Assembly (NCBI GenBank): GCA_963662155.1
Contig: OY759273.1
Coordinates: 1,500,107-1,564,106, forward strand
Length of the DNA: 64,000 nt
Direction of reading: 5' to 3'
From: Lamellibrachia columna
Lineage: Eukaryota > Annelida > Polychaeta > Sabellida > Siboglinidae
Shown: positions 34,607-46,290 of the stretch, one piece after another
How the letters are laid out: each line of letters opens with the position of its first letter
Numbering within the stretch: position 1 is the stretch's first letter
Position numbers and translations under genes: made by a program
The notes under the pieces: generated by a model
Databases searched by the model: none
What the model saw: only the letters and a program-made list of their open reading frames with translations
Told to the model about the DNA's origin: nothing

Positions 34607-35993
34607 TAGTGCCCTGCGCGGGCCTAGAATTTGATCCCAAGCCCGGCCCGCAATTAGCAGTTAGAGTCCAGGCCCGGCCCAGGCCCGCAATAATTTTTCA
34701 AGCCCGGCCCGGCCCAGGCCCGCAAACTAGAATTTAGGCCCAGGCCCGGCCCAGGCCCAACCCAGACCGTGAATGTTTGGCCCAGGCCCGGCCCGGCCCG
34801 CAACTTTCAGGCCCAGGCCCGGCCCATACCCGCGGGCCAAAGATGGGTAAGCCCGCGGCCCGCAAACCCGCGGCCCGCTAAGTTTAGAGAAGATAAACCT
34901 ATAATCTTGTAACAAAGACGAAAAACAAATAAACTGTAAAACATACTTATTGTTTTATTAAATAAAAAAGGTCCATAGTGTGCTGGATGAGTTCTAAAAA
35001 TTCAGCACCACCAACTTCTTCAAACTTACAAATATCCTGAAGAAAAATAAAGAAAAGCTTCTTAGTGTCATTACTATTAAATATGGTAACATTTGTTATA
35101 TTTGGCTTTAATGTATTGGTTTATTGTTATGGTAGGATATTTGTTTATCAAACCCTGACTTAACCCATATGCAAGCCATAATCCCAATGTATATTGTTAA
35201 TTGAATTAGCTCAACTAAGTTAACATAATTTAATATGATATTTCAATTAAATGTCACCCACTGGCACTGACACCCAGTGGCATTTCCAGCAAGCCTGCAG
35301 TCACTAGCCTGAGACAGACATGTTCAGACATGTGTGAATTAGTACAAGTGTGAATGAATTAGGACTGGGGAGAAAATTAATACCAATTACCAACTGGGTT
35401 GGGTACTGGGTAGTGGGCTAGTGGCCAAGTGTGCACTTAGCAGTGGGCAGGTCTTTCAGGTGGGCAATGTTTGGAGGGAAGACCTAGACAATAGAATGTC
35501 CACTGGTATGGTCAAAGGGTGATAAGTTGATTGTTAATCATGGCTTGATTGCCTCTGCAAATATTTCTAAAGTAAACATTTGGGGCTGGCTACTTCCAGC
35601 CAAGTGAACTTATGGGGTCATTAGATTCCATGCAAGGTCTCAATTTGCAACTATATAATACTAAAGAAATAATTTTAAGCATTCATTAAACGGAATTACA
35701 ATTTATAATAAGTTTTTATTAAAAAAAAATAAAGTAATAATTGGTGTTTTGTATGAATATTTTTATTATGTCCAGGCAGAGCCCAGGCCCGGCCCGGCCC
35801 GCTCACACTAGGCCCAGGCCCGGCCCAAGCCCGATGTGTTTAAATTGTTTTCAGCCCAGGCCCGGCCCGGGCCCGCAGTATGTAGGCCCAGGCCCGGCCC
35901 GGCCCGCGAGATTATGTAGAGGCCCGGCCCGGCCCGGCCCGCGGGCTGCGGGCCGGGCCGGGCTTGGACCAAAAGCCCGGCCCGCGCAGGGCA

Positions 35994-35996
<3 letters not shown>
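34607..35996. mobile_element. 1.39-kb TIR transposon with GGCCC-rich arms
   Basis: Perfect 18-bp inverted termini TAGTGCCCTGCGCGGGCC. Inside each end is a very GC-rich tract of reiterated GCCCGGCCC / CAGGCCC (34612-34880 and 35775-35990) around an AT-rich 870-bp core. It sits in an (AT)n microsatellite: ATATATAT flanks both ends, which fits an 8-bp target duplication but is uninformative there. No transposase is visible. Open frames in the arms (Gly/Pro/Arg-rich) are compositional. Confidence 0.65.

Positions 35997-36046
<50 letters not shown>
35997..36046. repeat. (TA)n microsatellite
   Basis: Continuous AT run flanking the right end of the GC-armed transposon; its left counterpart is at 34591-34606. 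Confidence 0.9.
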
Positions 36047-36048
<2 letters not shown>

Positions 36049-36353
36049 TCTTACTACCCAAAAAGTGTGATTCGATACCCTAAATGCATTGCGTGCTGTA
36101 ACGTGCGATGGGCACAGAAACCTACGTATAAAATGTGGATTTTGTCTCAAGATTCGCATACTGACTATGTACAAGTTGTATTGAGTGGCCCCCGAGGAAG
36201 TAAGCATTAGGCGCTAGCGAGGGCGACAAACGGTGGCGCCGCATCACGGAGCTTGGGTAATCGAAGCCAGTGCCACATCATCCCAATGTCACGCGACTCG
36301 GTTATGCAAAGTAGTATAGTTATTTGCCTCGTTCCCGTAATTTCCGAAACGAG

Positions 36354-36371
36354 TGACGTCAGCCAGGAAGT
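36354..36371 (+). promoter_or_regulatory. CRE palindrome and ETS-like site upstream of ABHD17
   Basis: A perfect TGACGTCA palindrome (36354-36361) is followed at once by CCAGGAAGT, an ETS-like site, 137-154 bp before the ABHD17 start codon. The surrounding 36050-36520 stretch is richer in CpG than its neighbours and lacks a TATA box. This fits a TATA-less housekeeping promoter. It is a motif match only. Confidence 0.45.
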
Positions 36372-36507
36372 CCGTGTGGAGGAAGTTGGGTTGTGACTGA
36401 AAGGAGTTTATTTGTTGATATTTTACGCTTCTAATTATCTATTGGAGCATTATATATTATATCTACAATCACGGCGAATCATTCCGAGTCGTCTGAAGCT
36501 GCCTACG

Positions 36508-37154
36508 ATGAATGGTTTATCATGTAACGAGTTGTGCTGTTTGTTTTGTTGTCCACCATTCCCATCGCGTATTGCTGCCAAGTTGGCCTTCCTCCCTCCC
36601 GAGCCTACGTACTCCTTTGTTTCCGATGAGACGGGCAACAAATACACGCTACATCTGACCGAAAAGGCGGAATGGCAGTACTCTCAACGGGAATTGGACT
36701 GCATTGAGGTGTTCATGACGCGGACGTCGAGAGGGAACCGCATCCCATGCGCCATGGTGAGATGCTGTCCAAATGCCAAATACACACTGCTTTTCAGTCA
36801 CGGCAATGCCGTCGACCTCGGTCAGATGACGAGCTTCTACATTGGGCTGGGGTCGCGCATCAACTGCAACATTTTTAGCTATGACTATTCAGGCTACGGT
36901 AGGGCGTCTGGGAAACCCTCCGAAAAGAACATGTATGCAGACGTGGAGGCAGCTTGGCAGGCTCTTCGAGCACGTTATGGAATCAGTCCAGAGAACATCA
37001 TCCTGTATGGACAGAGCATAGGCACAGTGCCTACGGTAGATCTTGCTTCCCGCTACGAGGTCGGAGCTGTCATACTGCACTCTGCACTGACTTCAGGAAT
37101 GAGGGTTGCATTTCCACAGACGAAAAGAACCTGGTTCTTCGATGCTTTTCCCAG
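36508..37154 (+). CDS. ABHD17: ABHD17 family palmitoyl-protein thioesterase, exon 1
   Basis: First coding exon (215 codons plus two bases) of a two-exon, 287-residue alpha/beta hydrolase. Known ABHD17 enzymes remove palmitate from membrane proteins such as N-Ras and PSD-95 and are anchored by palmitoylation of an N-terminal Cys cluster. That cluster is present ([21 protein letters not shown]6, C10, C11, C14, C15). The nucleophile is S170 in GQSIGTVP; the oxyanion-side motif [14 protein letters not shown] is near residues 94-107. The chosen ATG matches the family MNxLS start; an upstream in-frame extension has no ATG and no similarity. The exon ends CCCAG followed by GTATGA. Joined length equals human ABHD17B (288 aa) rather than the longer A/C paralogues. 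Downstream in-frame codons to 37185 are intronic. Confidence 0.95.
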
Positions 37155-37436
37155 GTATGAAATCTTTCAATGTCTACAAAAGTGATTTCTCCACGGCAGT
37201 TTGATTCATTCATACCCAGACAACAATAAACCAAATAATGTTTAATTCCAGAATTAATCTACCTAATCTGTCAACGAATGTATTTCCATCATATCGTGGT
37301 GTTACTTAGATTATATATTAATACAAGTTTTCTATCGTTGATCTTCATTCACAAACCTCAGTGAATGATGGTGCATCATTTTCATGATACATAACCACCA
37401 ATCAGGATCGGGTTCAATTACAATGGTCAGTTACAC

Positions 37437-37790
37437 AGCACAATTACAATGGGGCATTCTGTCTCAGACCAACCAAGGCATGTTGCACTCATACTTTTGA
37501 ATTCTACCAAAATGTGACCAATTAATGTACAGGTCAATATAACCACACATGTCAAACCATAGGGATGTAGCTTGAGTTATGACCAAATAATTTTTTTTCG
37601 GAAATGAAGATTTCTTGTTCTACTTAAAATAACAATAACTAAAAAACTGTTACAGCTAGAACTCCGAGATTTGGCCTGCTTATTCTCTTTATATGTAGAT
37701 AATGACATAAATATTATAGTACCACCTCTGTACATTAGTTCTCCCACAATCTGCCATTGAAGTTGTGTTTTTATATGTGAAATTGAACCA
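37437..37790 (-). repeat. Dispersed repeat family X, copy 3 (inverted, ABHD17 intron)
   Basis: Reverse complement of the 3' part of copy 1, starting with TGGGGCATTCTGTCTC on the plus strand. Substitutions are frequent, suggesting an old insertion. Confidence 0.55.
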
Positions 37791-38200
37791 ACAAGTGATT
37801 TTAGACCCATATTTCAATAATAAACCATGTTAGAACACAATCCTGTCTTGCAGAAAAGATACTCAGGAGTGCAATAGGGCATGACTGGCAAGAGTAATTC
37901 GATTATTATAATGTACAGGATCCCAATCTGTATTATCTCTCCAGACTTGGGTACATGTCTGTCAGTTATTCAATGTAATCACCAGGAAGAAACTCAATTA
38001 GTAGTCCCCAAGATTGTGCCCTAATGCCTGGCTTTCAGCCTGTGGATATCTATTTATAGACCAACCCATCAAGTACTCACAGCATCAATTGTACTATCTT
38101 AAGCTGATGTGCACACACCTCAACTGTGAAAGTGCCTCTCCAATCAGACATCTTATTCATTTGTCTGTTGCAGCAGCCACCACAATTGATTAGTTATATA

Positions 38201-39443
38201 AACATCTTTGTACATTTTCATGAGTACAAGTACGAGTACATTGGTGATGGATGAGTATGAGTACATTGCTAAAACTTAGTAAAAGCTGAGTACGAGTACA
38301 TTCTCATAAGTACGAGTAAAAGTATGAGTACATTTTTTATGACATTTCCATTCCCAAACGTACGGTTACGTTTTACGAACCCCTCCCTTTTTCAAATATA
38401 CAGACATGGTATGACTCATAAAATCAGCTTTTGCTTGGAGTCCCTTCTTAACTGCAATTAACAATGCTTTGATATAATAATACCAATTAAACCAATATAT
38501 CTGTACTTAGTGTACCAGTGACTAAACATTACTCCCCCTAAACATGTACATCATTTGAAGGGGTAGAGGCAAGAACATTTTTCCAAATTGGTACAAAGGG
38601 GGTGTGTGGCAATTTGAATAACATTTGTTTGTCCTTGTTTTGAATATAGACCACCTGAAACCAATTTACCTGCTGATACATAAGTTCAGTTTGTGTTCTT
38701 TTGGTGCACAAAGGCAGTGTTGCTATTTGTAATTTTTTATATTAGAAGTTTACAATTTATATTTTCTGCACTTAGACTACTGGTTGTTGGAGGGTTAGCA
38801 CATGCCAATACATCAGGCTCAAAATCCCCTTTGTGCTTTTTTGTGAGACTGCTGGGAGTCACCTTACTTGCAGTCACCTTTCTTACTACAGGCAGTCACC
38901 TTACTTCTACAGAGGAAGACTCAGCTGGCAGTTCTTAGCAGTTAGCACTGTCAGTCAGTGCCAAGTGGCATGGTCTCCTGGCTGCATTAGAGGCATTCCA
39001 TAGCTATTATAACTGATGTGTTAACTGATGAATGGTGCTTTGCCCACATCCTGGTGCCTTAATTAAACAAACAGAGATTATGTCCTGAACTGGTAGCCTA
39101 CAAATGTATAATTGGATGTTTCTGACTTGTAAAAGATGCTGCCTGTTGCCCTTTTTTTGATATCATAGTCAAGGTCATGAGAGAATGCCACCTTGAGGGT
39201 GTAGGGATGGTAAGGGGGGTAACCGCCTCGGGAGGTACTGAGACTTAGTGGTATAGTTGAATAATAGTTAAACATTCGAGTACTTTTTGCTAACTACAAA
39301 TAAATTAATTTTCACAGCATATATTGAGAAACTACTCATGTTCTCGTAGTGTACTCGTTAAATCTGAGTACATTGAGTATGAGCACATAACCCGTAATTT
39401 GTGAGTACGAGTAAGAGTACTTCAAAAATGTACATGAATACTG
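38201..39443. mobile_element. TIR-like element with GAGTAC-rich ends in ABHD17 intron
   Basis: The left end TGTACATTTTCATGAGTACA and the inverted right end TGTACATTTTTGAAGTACTC are similar. Both continue into clusters of GAGTACGAGTAC-type motifs (38220-38340 and 39340-39430). Short subterminal repeats of this kind suggest a hAT-like non-autonomous element. The boundaries are approximate. Confidence 0.45.
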
Positions 39444-40439
39444 AGTTCTTCTGCCCCAAGTCTGCAAATAACTTGGTTTCATGTATTTTACTTAGAATTA
39501 ATTCATTTACTTAACTTATTTGAATCCATTCTTTCTTAATGTATATTTACTGCATTTTACACTTTATTCTTTTTTATGGTTAAGTAATAAAAAATATATA
39601 TACATGCATATATATATATATATACCGGTGTATATATATATTATGTTAATAATTTAAACTGTTGACCCATATGAAGACAATATATACATACTTTACAAAG
39701 TTTATCCCAAATAATTAAAAAAGTTATTATTACTGTTAACAAAGTTATATCCACCCATGATGCCCTGTACTGTGAAATCTTGTGTGCCTGCTGACCAAAG
39801 CAGGAACCTGCGGAATGTTTTGTGTACAATTATCGCATAGCAGATTTTACACACCTAAGACATTTATTGCATTATTGCCCGTGGTGACTTCTTACGGACA
39901 CTACCGAGATTGACAAGAGTTTTTATTTATTTTATGACGTTGTGTATGCTGCTATAAATTAATGTAAGCATTCGCGGATGTAAGTACCCTATATGGTATA
40001 ATAACGAAAGACAACACACACAAAGCGTGGAAACTCTCACATTCATTAACTGACTATCAAGTATTTTCTGAATTACGAACCAGTTTAAGAAACTTAAAAG
40101 GGAAGGTACTGTGAGTCTGTGACTACACATCACAAATCGAACAATCAGTTAAACAAAATACTAATCGCGTATTCAGTTTTGCTAAAAAGCAACACATTGT
40201 ATTTAACTGACCCTACTTCTGATATATTTATAGAAGCCAATACCTTCAGGTCTGAAAATGTATATGTATAATGCTAATATCTTAACATAATGTGCTAGTA
40301 ATTTCTGCATTTTGTGGTTTTATACCATTATTATACTTATTTTTAATAGTTTTTATTATTTATACAAATTTTTTTTTATCAGTCCTGTTACTGGGTCTTG
40401 TGACCTGTTGAAGCTGAATAAAATACAATTTGTGGCCAG

Positions 40440-40620
40440 CATAGTAACCTGGCGGTTCGAGCACCAGACTGAAATGGGAGGACCATCCACCCAGGTGCAT
40501 AGGTCCCTTCTACCTGGTGTCTAGGCTAGGGGAAGTAAAAGATCCCTCATGGGGTAAATATGTAACCTGCTGTGGATTCTCATGGCAGAATCTTCTATGA
40601 AGCAGCTCAGTCAGTTCAAC
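40440..40620 (+). repeat. SINE-like dispersed segment
   Basis: Contains AGGGGAAGTAAAAGATCCC then GGGTAAATATGTAACCTG. Related stretches are at 34255-34320 (plus) and about 24640-24770 (minus), and a B-box-like GGTTCGAGCAC lies upstream. The family is not identified. Confidence 0.45.
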
Positions 40621-42725
40621 CACCTGGCATAAGGACACCATTGAATGACTCATTACTATTCCATTTCCTTATCTGTATTTGCTTGAGGTTACAAACATGT
40701 GCTTTGTAACTGAACCAACATTTCCTTTTTTACTTCCATTCCCTGCCATTTCAATTAGTAACACTAACATGGTTGATTTGTGCTGCTATTCCTAATTAAT
40801 TGCGTCCTTATTTTAATAGTTCACTTGTCCTTCTTTGGGCTGTTCCATGTCCTATCCCAGGTGTCACCAGGTGTGTTCAGGTGTCTTAAGAAAAATCACC
40901 ACTTCCCTGCCAATTGTCTGAATTAATACATTTATCTGAAAATTTTCTTCTGCGGTTGGTGTATTTTGATCGGTACACATGCCCATCAGGCGTGGGTCAA
41001 TTACATTGTAATTGTAAGGCCACAGTTTTTTATTTTTAGGTTTACATATTTTTACAATCATGTCTAACTTTGGAGGAGGGGAAAATTTTTTTTACTGTCA
41101 TGTCAAACACCGGAGGGGTGAAAAAGAGAGAATGTTAGCTGGTTCGGCTGTTATATGCTTGTCTTGAATTGATTAGTTTCAGTAGAAGCTTTTAAAGAAA
41201 AATTAACCATTTCTTCACAGATTGTATTCCAGATTAATAAAATTTGTAGTTTTTCATTTATTTGGGTATATTTTTTATATTTTTGTCAATGTAAAAACAT
41301 TGTCACAAAATGCAAAATTATTTCGTTTTCATAAAATCTCCAAAAGAAATAAATGACATACATAAAAGTATGACAGTATCACTGTCCATTCACTGATGAC
41401 TTTTAAGATTTTGGTTAACATAAACAAATTACGTCTGCTACATCACCATGAATGAATTAAGCAAAAGTTGAATTACAGCCTAAAGTGGCAGTGTATTTTT
41501 GACACAAACCCTTCACCAATCGTAATTCAATATCATATGTTGCTTACATGTAAGACACATTCATATGCCAATTGCAAATTCGTTAGTGTTGTAGTTTTTT
41601 ATAAGAAATTAAGCATAATTTCCAGGTTATTAATGAAAACGCAATCTCAACAAATGCTTGTTTTTGTGTCAAAAATTATGTTTTTTCACTGGCGTTTTAC
41701 GTATTGTTGACAAAACATAATGACCATTAATTTTGTAATATTGACATGTCCCATTTATTTGCTGCCACAATAGCCCTTGACTCTGTATTTGTAACGTGGT
41801 GTCGTCTATGGTATCAGGTTACGCCAACCATCTGACTAACACGTAGCAGGGCGTATTTATGGTCATTTTGTTTGGCCCGTTACCCGGCGGTATCACCAGG
41901 TCATATATACATTGCCATTTCTGTTAGCGTCATAGGCACAATAAAGTACACTAGCGCGGTAGATATAATACTGATGTGTACTGGAATCACAATAACCAGA
42001 CGATATGTTCCACTTTCACTGTGAACGAATATAGCTGGTTCGACCATCGTAGCAACATGTTGGCAATATGTCACAGCTTGACCACAGCCCAGGTATGCCT
42101 GGATAAAGTCAGTCTATATTTATATTTTGTTTTGATACTTTCATGACTATGAAAATCACTTCTCTTACAGAACATTATTCACATACATTTTGCACAAGAC
42201 TGCATCTGTCTGCGTGGTAATGCAGTACAATGCTACCGTGAAAGGCGTCCCCAGTGTCAATGTCATTATTTGCGGTTTTGCAGTGCTTCTCTGTCATTAC
42301 ATTTGTGTGAACATTTCGTTTTCCAACATTAGATTTGTTTTAAAATAGATTATTCGTAAAAAAAAATTGTTGCTTGAGAATGTTGGCAGGACATAAAAAA
42401 TAAACCGCTTTTAATTTTTTTATTCCCAAAAATGTGGTTGGCGGATCCATAAACCAAAAAAAAAACGTCGCCTAATAGTCATTTATTTTTTAAGTAATAG
42501 TAATAGATGGAGCAAGGTGATGTAATAGTAATTCAGCTATTACAGTTCTGTTAAAATTTGGATTTATGCTGACTTATTAAACGTTAGCTCCTATAGCCTA
42601 CAAAGACAATGGGTAAGACAATGGGTAAGACAATGGGTAAGACAACCCAGGCTATGAAGCCAAGTACAGTTTACACAAATAACTGTATTGGTTCTTTGTA
42701 TAATTTGGTCAGCAGAAGTAATTCA

Positions 42726-42855
42726 AAGGACACATTCTGACAATAGGTGTCACTCCTCACACAGCACAAAGGACACATTCTGACAATAGGTGTCACTCCT
42801 CACACAGCACAAAGGACACATTCTGACAATAGGTGTCACTCCTCACACAGCACAA
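42726..42855. repeat. 43-bp tandem repeat, 3 copies
   Basis: Unit starts AAAGGACACATTCTGACAAT; in the ABHD17 intron. A 12-bp GACAATGGGTAA triplet is nearby (42606-42642). Confidence 0.9.
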
Positions 42856-43403
42856 ATGCATTGTACCATAAACTCCAAACAAAGCCACATATATGTGTGA
42901 GAGCAACAACAAAGGACATATCTTGGCATCACATGATGAAATGATACACTTCAAACAAGTAACTGTTATTATCTGGTTTGAGCAAATCTGAAATGAGTCC
43001 TTGTGTCCCAATAATACTGGCTGGCATGTTGTGGTGTATGTTCAGATAAAATTCTACTGTCAATGTCACTGTAGATTATTGGTGATTGCTTGAATACTGA
43101 GTTTTTATTGTTGAGAACTGTACTACTGAATGGAAAGTTAAAGTATGTAGCGTAATATTCCTGCACGCACTGCAAAATGTTTAATCAAAAACAAATAGTT
43201 GCAATGGGAAATTGTAATAATAATATCTTCATATGTAACAGTAATATATTACTTTGCCTTCATGATGTAATGATAATAGAAACAAAACAAAGTAATAGTA
43301 ATAGATTTACAATGTAATTGGCCTCCCCATGCGTGATGCCCAGTTTGTTTGTTGTACCTGTTTTTAGTTGTAGGGGATGTAAATTTTCACCTTTCTGTTG
43401 CAG

Positions 43404-43620
43404 TATTGACAAGGTGTCGAAGATAACGTCTCCTGTCCTTGTCATCCACGGCACGGATGACGAAGTCATCGACTTCTCGCATGGCCTCGCCATTTACGAA
43501 CGATGCCCTCGCGCTGTCGAGCCACTGTGGGTAGAGGGCGCCGGTCACAATGATGTTGAACTTTTCGGACAGTACCTGGAACGGCTAAAACAGTTCATCA
43601 CCATGGAGTTGGTGAACTAA
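43404..43620 (+). CDS. ABHD17: ABHD17 family palmitoyl-protein thioesterase, exon 2
   Basis: Last coding exon, 217 nt to TAA, after acceptor CTTTCTGTTGCAG. The first base completes AGT (Ser216), giving [20 protein letters not shown] across the junction, nearly identical to the family. The remaining triad members are D235 in [10 protein letters not shown] and H264 in [10 protein letters not shown]. The frame is intact to the end ([10 protein letters not shown]). The open frame reaches further 5' (to 43318), but that part is intron. Intron 1 is 6.25 kb and carries several dispersed repeats. Confidence 0.95.
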
Positions 43621-46060
43621 CCAATGGATGCAGTACATTATGTGATGGTGAATACCTCAGTTGACCGAGTGCCGGATCACTCGAACCGCAGGACAGTGGT
43701 GCGATCCGGGCAGGCTCCAGCCCTTGTGTTTGGATTTGAGACGTTGTCAGCGAGACGCACATTGAATATATAATTATATTGCTGACCATTGATGGTTTGA
43801 TCGCGCAGCATCACATCTCTCACAAAGAGGTTATTTTTGCATTAGAGACCAAGCGAATCACGGGCCATTACAGTCGGCTCAGAATACTGTGTCATTGAAT
43901 GATGCAATGTATCATTATGTATGTGCTATAATGTGTACTCATGAGGTTGCGTTTTTACCATTTTTAAATGTGCACATATTTAGTTTATGATTCTCCACTG
44001 CACGTTTCAAGAGTTGGTGGTGGAACCAATTCAAGGTGTCTCTTAAACTGGGGAAGAAAACCCACCGCTGTCGTTTATCATTTATGCATCGCTGCTATGT
44101 AAGTTTAAATTTCAGTAATTTTCTAGGAAATGAATCTAGTTTGAGTGTGTTTATGCCAAAAATGGATTTGGCATTAGGTCTGGTAAAACGTTGCGAAGTT
44201 GTCCGTTTGTTTGTCATAAATGGCAAGGTAACTACCACGTTGTGGGGGTGAAGCGAGAGTATCTGACTGTATTTAATAAGTTTTAGTCTCTCGAGACATC
44301 ACAGGTAGTTTGCTCAGATTTTATTCAGTTGTTTGTAAACACGTCTTCCTTGAATATACTGTAAATAGCATTTTCACTTCACAGCTATCATTTGAAAACT
44401 AGAAGTTGATGATTATACTTGCTGGTTAGCTGCCATATCTCAGGTAACCAAACCTCTCAGTGCCAGAATGTCCTGTTTGAGTGCTGCTGGAGAATGTGGA
44501 CCAGGGTGCATCTAATGGTGGCTGCGATGATGCCATGTCCTGTCATCCAAGCAATACTGTCAGATTGTGGCTTCAGCGATAGATAATAATTTCATGGATA
44601 GCAGCCATCTTGCAAATTCATGTGTACATTTTAGCTACTGGCAAGAATAGCTCTAGTGTTCTGGACTGCCAGAATAGCTCCAGTGTTCTGGACTGCCAGA
44701 ATACCTCCAGTGTTCTGGACTGCCAGAATAGCTCCAGTGTTCTGGACTGCCTGTGTTAGTTGACCCAGTAACAAATGCTAAAGAAGCACTTAAAAAGCAT
44801 AAAACATAACGGTGCAATTAAACCTTAAACTTTTCTGATGTGTTTCACACAACTTTGATGCATAGGATCAAAGAGAATTCTGTTATATCCATTTTACTAT
44901 TATGTATCTGTGAGCAGCTGAACTGCTTGTATGATGGGCATGTATATATCTATAAATATATTTCGTGTGCAATTTGGTTGGGCTGGACATGTTGCAGAGG
45001 GTAAAAAAAAATTCATGTGACACCCTCTACTGGAATATTCTGAAAGTATTTTATGTGCATGATCGACAACACAACAATTCGAATACCAGGTTAACACTTA
45101 AACAATCACTAAACAATTCTGGGACTTGATTTGGTTGCAGCTACACTACAGCCACTATAGCTTCATGAGTGTTGCTTGTACTTTGTGTTTAGATCGTTTT
45201 TAACAATTCTCTGTGGCATGCATGAAACGAAAATGTCTTAGGAACTGAACACATTGTTTCACACAACTAATTACTGAGGTGGTCCCTCAATTCTTGAGAT
45301 AGTCCCTCAATTTTTGTGATGGTTGCTCGGTTCTTGAGGTGGTCCCTTCTAATTACAACAGTGCTTCTCAAAGGGAAAACAGTACCCCAGCCGTACAGCC
45401 TCATTTAAACTCGCTTTCCAATTAATTCCTATCCCACTCATTTCCTCAACATTGTGTCAGTCATGAATGACTTCCATGATTGTTCATACAGAACACACTG
45501 CATATTTACCGTAGGGCCACTGTTCTTAGTGTCGCAACCTCATATTTTTTATTATTGCAACCATAGATAAATTCCACACTTAACCATGAAAATTAGACAA
45601 ACATATATCTTGAATGTACTTTCACATCTAAATTGTCCTTTTCTTCTGTTGTGTTATTTTGTTATAATATTAAGTATTAGTTTTTGCTGCCATGTTGTAT
45701 TATTGGAAATGCTTTATCAACTATCTGCGATTGTTTGCATGTTCAAGTAAGGCGTATTTTTGTGAATTGACCATTGGTTTTGCATGAACTGTGAAAATCC
45801 TGTGAATTAGTAAGCTGTGAAGAGTCCATGTTTGTCAATGTGGATGAAAATAGGATATTTTCCCATGTAGTCAACTATTGTTTACCCGAATCTTGATTTT
45901 AATAGTGCTACTTTTAAGAAGGTGCAATATTCTTACAGTGTGTGAGGTTAACCTGTGTAGGTATTGCTGTGAAATGTAAATGATTGTATTTTGTCCATCA
46001 ACTGTAAAAACAGGTATTAAATCACTGTGACTTGTGAAAACTGTAATTTCATATATATAT
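43621..46060. other. ABHD17 3' flank, no further gene recognised
   Basis: Presumably includes the ABHD17 3' UTR. Apart from the 27-bp repeat (44648-44752) and a GGTCCCTCAATTCTTGAG repeat (45278-45345) nothing stands out. I did not find a clear AATAAA close to the stop. Confidence 0.5.
44648..44752. repeat. 27-bp tandem repeat, 4 copies
   Basis: Unit starts CTCCAGTGTTCTGGACTGCC; about 1 kb past the ABHD17 stop. Confidence 0.88.
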
Positions 46061-46207
46061 ATAAAATGTGTATCTTCTGTGTCCAACTTTCCCTATTACC
46101 TACATCTCTCTTAATTCCTTCTCTCCCTCCCTCTCCCAATACCTCTTTCCCTCTCCTCTGTCTCTCCCTACCCCCTCTCTCCCTCTTCCAACTCTCACTG
46201 TGAAATG

Positions 46208-46209
<2 letters not shown>

Positions 46210-46288
<79 letters not shown>
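46210..46288. repeat. (CA)n microsatellite
   Basis: Uninterrupted CA run between a CT-rich stretch and the 22-bp minisatellite. Confidence 0.95.

Positions 46289-46289
<1 letters not shown>

Positions 46290-46290
<1 letters not shown>

Larger units (their letters stand above)
37155..43403 (+). other. ABHD17 intron 1, repeat-bearing
   Basis: The 6.25-kb intron has GT/AG ends. It contains an inverted copy of dispersed family X (37437-37790), a GAGTAC-rich TIR-like element (38201-39443), a short (TA)n tract near 39600, a SINE-like segment (40440-40620), a 12-bp triplet repeat (42606-42642) and a 43-bp tandem repeat (42726-42855). I saw no additional exon between the two coding exons, and the joined protein lacks nothing expected of the family. 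Confidence 0.7.

Noticed and set aside
34727..36207. Gly/Pro/Arg-rich frames in both arms of the GC-rich transposon
   Set aside because: Reiterated GCCCGGCCC sequence gives open frames by composition; no known domain.
36412..36507. N-terminal extension of ABHD17
   Set aside because: It begins at TTG, has no ATG and precedes the conserved MNGLS start.
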